Below are positions 1 through 6,404 of a stretch of DNA of 54,596 nt, in pieces (the first letter of the stretch is position 1; each line of letters starts with the position of its first letter). Under the pieces are notes generated by a model that was not told where the DNA came from, did not search any database, and was given only the letters and a program-made list of their open reading frames with translations. Both the position numbers and the translations under genes were made by a program. Source of the stretch: Halomonas ventosae (GTDB lineage: Bacteria; Pseudomonadota; Gammaproteobacteria; Pseudomonadales; Halomonadaceae); contig NZ_SNWH01000016.1 in assembly GCF_004361885.1 (NCBI RefSeq), positions 1-54,596 of the forward strand. The letters run 5' to 3'.

Positions 1-41
1 ATGTTCACCACAAACGTCTGCTCACGGATACCGCCGTTGCC

Positions 42-1244
42 ATGGATGCTACCCCGCTCTGCCTGTTCTGGAAAGGTTTCACCGTCGCCCATCACAAATT
101 CCTGGATGAGCAAACGCTACGGCTCCAGTTGACGCCTGATGACCGAGTCCCGCCGGTCTGCAGCGGCTGTGACCATGCCTGCTTTCTCGTCCATGACGTG
201 CATCACCGCCGCGTCCGAGAGGCCCCGTTGCTGATCTACCGGGTGGAGCTGGAGGTGCCGGTACGTCGCCTTCGCTGCCCCGTCTGTGGCCCGACACGCG
301 AGCGCATTGACTGGTTGCCGGGCCGTTCACCAGTGACCACCACGTTGCGCCAGTGGGTGGAGCGGTTGGTCACGTTGCTGCCGATCCGGCATGTCGCCGA
401 CCTGGTCGGCCTGCACTGGCATACCGTCAAGACCATCGACAAGCAGCGCCTTCAGCGTGACTTGCCGGCGCCGGATCCGACACGGCTGCGCCGCCTGATG
501 ATGGACGAGTTCGCCCTCCACAAGGGACACCGCTACGCCACGGTGATTGCTTGTGCCGACACCCAGCAGGTGGTGTGGGTCGGCGAGGGCCGCTCCCGTG
601 AGGCGATCCGCCCGTTCTTCGAATGGTTGGGTGATGCGCGACAGCAGATCGAGGCCGTCGCCATGGACATGAACGCGTCATTCGATCTCGAAGTGAAGGC
701 CCAGTGTCCCAACGCCGAGGTGGTCTACGACCGCTTCCATGTGGTGGCCAAGTACGGGCGTGAGGTGATGGACCGGGTGCGCGTCGATCAGGCCAATCAG
801 CTACGCGACGACAAGGCGGCCCGCAAGGTGATCAAGGGCAGCCGCTGGCTGCTGCTGCGCAACCAGGACAATCTCAAGCCTGAGCAGGCGGTGAAGCTGG
901 AGGAGCTGCTGGCTGCCAATGCCTCACTGACCAAGGTCTATCTGCTCAAGGACCAGCTCAAGACACTGTGGTTTGCCGAGGACGAGGCGACGGCACGCAG
1001 CGGTTGGCAAGAGTGGGCCGGTATGGCGTTGAGCAGCGGCATCGACGCCCTGGTGCGCTTCACCAAGAAGCTGGAGCCCTACCTGGATGGCATCGTGTCC
1101 AGTGCTCGCCACCACCTGAACACCAGCGTGCTGGAAGGTATGAACAACCGAATCAAGGTCATCAAACGGATGGCTTATGGGTACCGCGACACGGAATATT
1201 TCTTCCTGAAGATCCGTGCCGCATTTCCCGGCAAAATGCGATGA
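42..1244 (+). CDS. ISL3-family transposase
   Basis: A 400-residue transposase of the ISL3 family that moves a DNA insertion sequence by DDE chemistry. Visible are two N-terminal CxxC pairs (C40/C43 and C79/C82) forming the zinc-finger region, the first catalytic Asp in MMDEFALHKG (about D155), the second in AMDMNAS (about D209), and the C-terminal LEGMNNRIK segment carrying the Glu. The length is normal for the family. The stop codon at 1242-1244 is followed at once by sequence of another element (IS5 type), so no right terminal repeat is visible. The left repeat would fall before or very near position 1. The gene may be intact while the element is not. Confidence 0.9.
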   Translation: MDATPLCLFWKGFTVAHHKFLDEQTLRLQLTPDDRVPPVCSGCDHACFLVHDVHHRRVREAPLLIYRVELEVPVRRLRCPVCGPTRERIDWLPGRSPVTTTLRQWVERLVTLLPIRHVADLVGLHWHTVKTIDKQRLQRDLPAPDPTRLRRLMMDEFALHKGHRYATVIACADTQQVVWVGEGRSREAIRPFFEWLGDARQQIEAVAMDMNASFDLEVKAQCPNAEVVYDRFHVVAKYGREVMDRVRVDQANQLRDDKAARKVIKGSRWLLLRNQDNLKPEQAVKLEELLAANASLTKVYLLKDQLKTLWFAEDEATARSGWQEWAGMALSSGIDALVRFTKKLEPYLDGIVSSARHHLNTSVLEGMNNRIKVIKRMAYGYRDTEYFFLKIRAAFPGKMR

Positions 1245-1700
1245 ACCAAAAAAACGACTCAGAGCACCGAAGCCATGGGGAAATCGCGTGGGGGATTGAG
1301 CACCAAGATCCACGCGGCGGTCGATGCCCTCGGCAACCCGGTACGGCTAATCCTCACACCGGGCCAAGCGTCTGAGTACGGAGCCGCCCCAGCGTTACTG
1401 GCGGGCTTTTCTCCAGCGGCGGTGCTTGGCGACAAGGGGTATGATTCCACCGCTTTGAGGGACATCATTCGAGCGGTGGGCGCCGAGCCGGTGATTCCGC
1501 CGAGAAAGAATCGCTTGGAATGCCCCGAGATAGATTGGCACTGTTACAAGGATCGCAATCTGGTAGAAAGGTTCTTCCAGAAAATCAAGCAGTTCAGGCG
1601 GCTGGCAACACGCTATGAGCGATTGGCGAGAAACTACCAGTCGCTACTCAACCTTGTATCCGCCGTCATATGGCTAGCCTAATTGTTAACGCTCCCTAGG
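1245..1700 (+). mobile_element. Truncated IS5-family (IS427/IS1031 group) element, OrfB part
   Basis: The frame 1245-1682 encodes the C-terminal half of an IS5-type DDE transposase: GKSRGGLSTKIHA, the second Asp region (LGDKGYDS) and the Glu region (KDRNLVERFFQKIKQFRR). An in-frame ATG lies at 1275, but the matching frame continues upstream through the A-run at 1248-1254, where elements of this group normally frameshift from OrfA to OrfB. OrfA is absent because the ISL3 gene ends at 1244, so this is a 5'-truncated remnant. The right end of the element probably lies shortly after 1682; its exact limit was not determined. Confidence 0.8.
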
Positions 1701-1774
1701 GTATTGCACATCACTGCTCCTCGGCGATTCCATGAGGGCAGGTTGCTATGCATAACTAAGTCCTATCGATATAA

Positions 1775-2815
1775 TTATCTGACAGACGGAAGTGATTGGA
1801 GATCATACCACTCTTCAATCATGGCAGCATGGTTCATGAGCGAGTCATATGCTTCCCCAAAAGTTGGATTCTCATTCCTTTCCTCCTCTACCACTGCCTG
1901 CCAGGCCTCGTGCATTTCAGAAAGAATTTCATCTGAAAAGCGCTCAACATTAACCCCTTGAGCTCTCAGATCATCCAGCACTTCCATCTGCCTCGGAATA
2001 ACACTGCTAAACTCCCGCTGGATATTCGCACGACAGGCTGTTTCAAATTGTGCCTGCTGAACATCGCTATAACCATCCCAAACAGACTGATTAATCAGAA
2101 GCGCCAGCCAGCCAGCACCTTGGTGCCATCCAGGGAAATAGTAGTTTTCAGCTATTTCACTAAGCCCAAGGGCATTGTCAACTTCTGGGATGGAGAATTC
2201 GGCAGCATCAACTCGCCCCCTCTCCAGTGCAAGATACACTTCATCACCAGCGATTAGCTGGGTGGAAGCTCCAAACTCATTAAGCACCCTGGCACCTAAG
2301 CCAGATATCCTCATCGACAATCCCTGGAAGTCTTCTGTAGAGTTAATTTCCTTGTTAAACCATCCGCCAGGCTCCTGTGGTATATAAGAGCAAGGTAAAA
2401 CTTTTATCCCATACTGATCGAGTGAGCTTTGAAGCAACTCTCGCCCGTCACCATCAAATGTCCACGAGAAAACAGCTTCTGCGGTTGGGCTAAATGGCAG
2501 AGCACCATAAAGGTTAGCAACAGGAATGGTGCCACCGAAATATGCAATAGTGGACCATCCTGCAGGAACAGCACCAGAGGATACTGAACTGAGAATGTCA
2601 AATGCCGGGATCAGCTCGCCAGGATCATACACCCGCATTGACACATTTCCGTCACTCATTGCCTCTAGATCACCGGACACATTCTGGGCACTCTTTCCAA
2701 AGAACGTTTGAGTGGAAAATGCACTCGCAACATCTAGTTGCACAGCTTCACTTGCAACTACAGCACTCGAAAATGCCGTCACAGAGATCGCCAGGAGGGT
2801 TTTTTGGAATTTCAT
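1775..2815 (-). CDS. TRAP transporter substrate-binding protein (DctP type)
   Basis: Periplasmic solute-binding component of a TRAP transporter, 346 residues. The ATG at 2815 is chosen over the one 18 bases upstream because GGAG lies about 8 bases before it and the protein then begins with a signal peptide (MKFQKTLLAIS...VVAS). The body (LPFSPTAEAVFSW, GGWFNKEI, MRISGLGARVLNEFG, GDEVYLALERGRVDA) resembles the mannitol/chloroaromatic branch of DctP proteins, such as FcbT1 for 4-chlorobenzoate. That similarity and the adjoining cat genes suggest an aromatic-acid ligand, which is inference. The membrane partners DctQ and DctM are missing: immediately downstream lies IS debris. Base composition is clearly lower in GC than catBCA, suggesting a separate origin. 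Confidence 0.85.
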   Translation of the reverse strand: MKFQKTLLAISVTAFSSAVVASEAVQLDVASAFSTQTFFGKSAQNVSGDLEAMSDGNVSMRVYDPGELIPAFDILSSVSSGAVPAGWSTIAYFGGTIPVANLYGALPFSPTAEAVFSWTFDGDGRELLQSSLDQYGIKVLPCSYIPQEPGGWFNKEINSTEDFQGLSMRISGLGARVLNEFGASTQLIAGDEVYLALERGRVDAAEFSIPEVDNALGLSEIAENYYFPGWHQGAGWLALLINQSVWDGYSDVQQAQFETACRANIQREFSSVIPRQMEVLDDLRAQGVNVERFSDEILSEMHEAWQAVVEEERNENPTFGEAYDSLMNHAAMIEEWYDLQSLPSVR

Positions 2816-2877
2816 ATTTTTAACTCCGAACACTATTAAAAGTTACTTATTTTTTAACATTTTCAATATATGATTTC

Positions 2878-3852
2878 TTATACCTTAGCGGTTCCGGCCA
2901 GCTGGCTGGCCTGGTCCTGCTCGTCTTCCTTGGCACGCGGGCGGGCGTGGCGAGTCTGCAGCTCGGGCTTGTCGGTCTTCGACAGCTCGACGTCGAACAC
3001 TACCTCGGAGAAGGGGCCATCCAGCTCGCGCTTGGCGATCTCGCCCTGATCCTCGATGCGGTTGGCCGGCACCACCAGCTCCTCGCGGGTAGCGAAGGCG
3101 AAGTCATCGAAGGTGTAGGGGTCGCCCGCCAGGTTGATCTGGGTGGTCAGGTGCTGGTGACCCGGCGCGGAGACGAAGTAATGGATGTGCGCCGGACGCC
3201 AGCCATGGCGGCCCAGGGACTTGAGAATCACGTCGGTGGGGGCGCCTTCCGGCACGCCATAGCCGGAGGGGATGATGCTGCGTGCGGTGTAGCGCCCGTC
3301 ACTGTCCGCGTAGATGGTGCGGCGCATGTTGTATTCGCTCTGGGTCTGGTCGAAGAAGGAGTAACCGCCCTTGGAGTTGCAGTGCCAGATCTCGACCTTG
3401 GCCCCGGCGATCGGGTTGCCATCGACGTCACGCACCTGGCCGGTCAGCCACATCACCTCGGCATCCGGGTCGCTGCCGTCGTCCATCCGCGCGAAGCCCT
3501 CGGCTTCCGGGGCACCGGCCACGTAGAGCGGACCCTCGATGGTGCGCGGCGTACCCCCGGTGCGCTGGGCCTCGGCATCGGCCGCGTCCTGGCGCATGTC
3601 GAGGAAGTGGTCGAAACCCAGGCCCGGCGAGAGCAGGCCGAACTGGGTCTGGCTGCCCAGGGCGTTGAGCAGGTTGACGGCGGACCAGTACTCCTCCTCG
3701 CTGACGTCGAAATCGTCAATCAGCTTGAACAGGTCGGAGAGCAGGCGATGGACGATCTGCTTGCTACGCTCGTTGCCGCCCTCCTGGTCGAAGCCGGCAA
3801 CGGTCTTCAGAAAATCCTGCACTTCGGGAGTATCGAAAATCTTCACGGTCAT
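2878..3852 (-). CDS. catA: Catechol 1,2-dioxygenase
   Basis: Intradiol ring-cleavage dioxygenase converting catechol and O2 to cis,cis-muconate with a non-haem Fe(III). The 324-residue protein keeps all four iron ligands: Tyr164 (KGGYS), Tyr198 (IPSGYGVPEG) and His222/His224 (RPAHIHYF), almost at the positions of the Acinetobacter and Pseudomonas enzymes. The N-terminal helical dimerisation region is present. A charged tail of roughly 20-25 residues after the conserved core is longer than usual. It follows catC by 68 bases and is the third gene of a catBCA unit. Chlorocatechol specificity cannot be decided from sequence; overall it looks like the catechol (type I) form. Confidence 0.95.
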   Translation of the reverse strand: MTVKIFDTPEVQDFLKTVAGFDQEGGNERSKQIVHRLLSDLFKLIDDFDVSEEEYWSAVNLLNALGSQTQFGLLSPGLGFDHFLDMRQDAADAEAQRTGGTPRTIEGPLYVAGAPEAEGFARMDDGSDPDAEVMWLTGQVRDVDGNPIAGAKVEIWHCNSKGGYSFFDQTQSEYNMRRTIYADSDGRYTARSIIPSGYGVPEGAPTDVILKSLGRHGWRPAHIHYFVSAPGHQHLTTQINLAGDPYTFDDFAFATREELVVPANRIEDQGEIAKRELDGPFSEVVFDVELSKTDKPELQTRHARPRAKEDEQDQASQLAGTAKV

Positions 3853-3920
3853 GGTCGGTTATCCTCGTTCGTTGTCTGGTGCTGACCCGCGGGCGGGAAC
3901 TGGCGTGCTTCTACCGCGAC

Positions 3921-4211
3921 TCAGGTGTCGTCATCACGGATGGAGGACGGGTGACGGCACAGCGGCTTGACGCTGATCTCCATGTAGGGAAAGAGCGGCA
4001 GGTTGCTGACCAGCTCCTGCAGCTCGGCATTGTCCTCGACGTCGAAGATGCTGACGTTCGAGTAGCTGCCGGCCACGCGCCACAGGTGACGCCACTTGCC
4101 GGAGCGCTGCAGCTCCTGTGAGTAGGCCTTCTCGGTCGCCTTGATCTCGGCGGCCTGCTCGGCCGGCATGGACGTCGGCAGCTTGACGGTCATTTCCACC
4201 TGAAACAGCAT
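3921..4211 (-). CDS. catC: Muconolactone delta-isomerase
   Basis: A 96-residue cytoplasmic enzyme that converts muconolactone to 3-oxoadipate enol-lactone, the third step of the catechol branch of the beta-ketoadipate pathway. The family start (MLFQVEMTVKLP), the RSGKWRHLWRVAG block and the PLFPYMEISVKPL block are all visible and the length is normal. It lies between catB and catA in the classical catBCA order, with a 63-base gap after catB. The genes for enol-lactone hydrolysis and beta-ketoadipate cleavage are not in the window and must be supplied elsewhere. Confidence 0.95.
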   Translation of the reverse strand: MLFQVEMTVKLPTSMPAEQAAEIKATEKAYSQELQRSGKWRHLWRVAGSYSNVSIFDVEDNAELQELVSNLPLFPYMEISVKPLCRHPSSIRDDDT

Positions 4212-4274
4212 CTCGTTCTCCTCAAATCAGCGCTGGCACACCTCGGTGCTGGCGCGTCTCGGTGATGGCGCGAC

Positions 4275-5396
4275 TCAGTGCTTGCGAGCGTAGTGCGCCA
4301 GCTTGTCTTCATCCAGAGTGATACCCAATCCCGGGCCCTTGGGAAGCGCTACCCCGAACTCACTGTAGTTCAGTGGCTCGACGACGATGTCGTCCTTGAG
4401 CAGCAGCGGGCCGAACATCTCGGTGCCCCAGGCCATCTCGGGCAGGGTCGCCCAGGCGTGCAGGGAGGCGGCGGTGCCGATGGTGCCCTCGAGCAGGGTG
4501 CCGCCATACAGGCCGATGCCCGCGGCCTGGGCCACGTGGGCCAGCTCCAGCACGCCCTGCAGACCGCCTGACTTGGCGATCTTGAGGGCGAAGGCGCCGC
4601 TGAAACCGCCGCGGACCAGGTCGAGGCCGTCGCGGGCGTCCTGCACCGCTTCGTCGGCCAGCATCGGCACGTTGAAGCGGTCGGCCAGGCGGATCAGGCC
4701 GGCGTGCTCGCGGGCGGGAATGGCCTGCTCGATCAGCTCGATGCCGGCGTCCTGCAGGGCCTGGATGCCGTAGACGGCGGTAGACTCGTCCCAGGCCTGG
4801 TTGACGTCGACGCGCACGCTGGCGCGATCGCCCAGGGCCTCCTTGATGGCGGCCACGTGGCGCACGTCCTGTTTCACCGGGTTGGCGCCGATCTTCAGCT
4901 TGAAGTCGCAGTGGCGGCGCTGCTCGAGACGCAGCCGCGCCTCCTCGATATCCTTGGCGGTATCGCCGCTGGCCAGGGTCCAGAGCACCGGCAGGTGGGC
5001 CTGGCGGGCGCCGCCCAAAAGCTCGGCCACGGAGAGGCCCAGGCGCTTGCCCTGGGCGTCGAGCAGCGCGGTCTCCAGCGCCGACTTGGCGATCATGTTG
5101 CCGCGGGCGTGGCGGTTGAGCAGGGCGCGCAGGGCGTTGACGTTGCCGGAGGGCTGGCCGATCAGCAGCGGCGCCAGGTAGGCGTCGATGTTGCACTTGA
5201 TGCTCTCGGGGCTCTCGGGGCCGTAGGCCAATCCACCGATGGTGGTGCCCTCCCCCAGGCCCTCGATGCCGTCGCTGTGGCGCATCCGCACGATGACCAT
5301 GGTCTGACAGGCCATGGTGGTCATGGAGAGCTTGTGGGGACGGATGGTCGGCAGGTCGACCAGCAGCGTCTCGATGGACTGGATAGTGGCGGTCAC
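4275..5396 (-). CDS. catB: Muconate cycloisomerase
   Basis: Enolase-superfamily enzyme that lactonises cis,cis-muconate to muconolactone using Mn2+ or Mg2+. The 373-residue protein has the KLK catalytic motif (K166/K168), metal ligands Asp197, Glu223 and Asp248, and the opposite catalytic Lys272 (ALKIAKSGG), matching the Pseudomonas putida enzyme within one residue. It is the first gene of catBCA and is divergent from catR across a 106-base intergenic region, so CatR with muconate is the likely activator. It could in principle be a chloromuconate cycloisomerase, but the gene order is that of the catechol operon. Confidence 0.95.
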   Translation of the reverse strand: MTATIQSIETLLVDLPTIRPHKLSMTTMACQTMVIVRMRHSDGIEGLGEGTTIGGLAYGPESPESIKCNIDAYLAPLLIGQPSGNVNALRALLNRHARGNMIAKSALETALLDAQGKRLGLSVAELLGGARQAHLPVLWTLASGDTAKDIEEARLRLEQRRHCDFKLKIGANPVKQDVRHVAAIKEALGDRASVRVDVNQAWDESTAVYGIQALQDAGIELIEQAIPAREHAGLIRLADRFNVPMLADEAVQDARDGLDLVRGGFSGAFALKIAKSGGLQGVLELAHVAQAAGIGLYGGTLLEGTIGTAASLHAWATLPEMAWGTEMFGPLLLKDDIVVEPLNYSEFGVALPKGPGLGITLDEDKLAHYARKH

Positions 5397-5413
5397 GGGC
5401 AGTATCCGGTTCG

Positions 5414-5502
5414 GGTATGTGGTAATACCGTGACAGTCTTAACTGCGCCGCAACCTACGAACCAATGTTGTTTGCTCACACTGCCATACCCTGGGAGGTA
5501 TG
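5414..5502. promoter_or_regulatory. Candidate CatR operators between catB and catR
   Basis: Two related inverted repeats lie in the divergent intergenic region: GGTAT-N6-ATACC at 5414-5429 and CATACC-N6-GGTATG at 5485-5502. The second covers the catR ribosome binding site and reaches its start codon. The core ATAC/GTAT half-sites resemble the BenM/CatM site ATAC-N7-GTAT, although the spacing here is 8. This suggests autorepression of catR and activation of catBCA, as inference. Confidence 0.45.
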
Positions 5503-6384
5503 ATGGACCTGCACGAGCTACGTACTTTTTGTGTGGTCGCTGAGGAGCTGAATATGACTCATGCAGCTAAACGTCTACATATGACGCAGCCACCACTTTC
5601 AAGGAAAATCAAAAGCTTAGAGAACAGCTTAGGCTCTCGCCTGTTTGAACGCAGCCCCCGAGGGCTAGCCCTAACAGCTACTGGCCAGTTCCTCTACCAG
5701 CAGGCACAACAGCTACTGGACAAGGTAGAAAGCACTGCTGCCACTATTCAGCGCATGGAGCGCCATCAACGCCCACTGCTCGGCATCGGCTTTGTGCCCT
5801 CGGTTTTCTACGATCAGCTGCCGCTGTTGGTGCGCGAGCTACGACAAAAGGATGAGATGGAGCTGAATCTGGTTGAAATGACCACGATACAGCAGGTTCA
5901 GGCACTGAAGGCGGGGCGCATCGACATTGGTTTTGGCCGCCTGAAGATAGATGACCCTGATATTGAGCAAATAAAACTATTCGACGAGCCACTGCTTGCT
6001 GCCTTACCCACCGGTCACTGTTTGGAGGGCTCTACTCCCACACTCGAGCAATTAGCCCACCATCCATTGATACTTTTCCCTGCTCGGCCACGCCCCAGCT
6101 TTGCAGATTTAGTCCAAGGGTTTTTTCATCGCCGAAGCATCAAGACACGAGTCGTTCAAGAAACCAACGAACTTCAGACTGCGCTTGGACTTGTAGCGTC
6201 TGGACTTGGAATTACTCTTGTTCCCGAGCAGGTCATGAACGTACAGCGCAGTGGTATCACCTATGCCCGACTAGCGGATGGAAGCATTTTCACACAGGTA
6301 ATTTGCAGTCGTCGAAAGGGGGACCCCAACACTCCTTTGACGAAAGAAATAAATAGAATTATGACAAGGCAAATCGAAACATAG
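5503..6384 (+). CDS. catR: LysR-type regulator of the cat operon
   Basis: LysR-type transcriptional regulator of about 293 residues. An N-terminal winged helix-turn-helix (ELRTFCVVAEELNMTHAAKRLHMTQPPLSRKIKSLE) is followed by a two-lobed effector domain, where cis,cis-muconate would bind if it is a CatR/BenM-type protein. Two adjacent ATGs occur. The second (5503) sits 4 bases after GGGAGG and is preferred; the first (5500) is too close. It is divergent from catB, the standard arrangement. Its codon use is noticeably more A/T-rich than catB, catC and catA, so the regulator and enzymes may have different histories. It converges with the virB4 gene, 20 bases away. Confidence 0.88.
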   Translation: MDLHELRTFCVVAEELNMTHAAKRLHMTQPPLSRKIKSLENSLGSRLFERSPRGLALTATGQFLYQQAQQLLDKVESTAATIQRMERHQRPLLGIGFVPSVFYDQLPLLVRELRQKDEMELNLVEMTTIQQVQALKAGRIDIGFGRLKIDDPDIEQIKLFDEPLLAALPTGHCLEGSTPTLEQLAHHPLILFPARPRPSFADLVQGFFHRRSIKTRVVQETNELQTALGLVASGLGITLVPEQVMNVQRSGITYARLADGSIFTQVICSRRKGDPNTPLTKEINRIMTRQIET

Positions 6385-6404
6385 TATCTCCATCTTCCAA
6401 GGCA

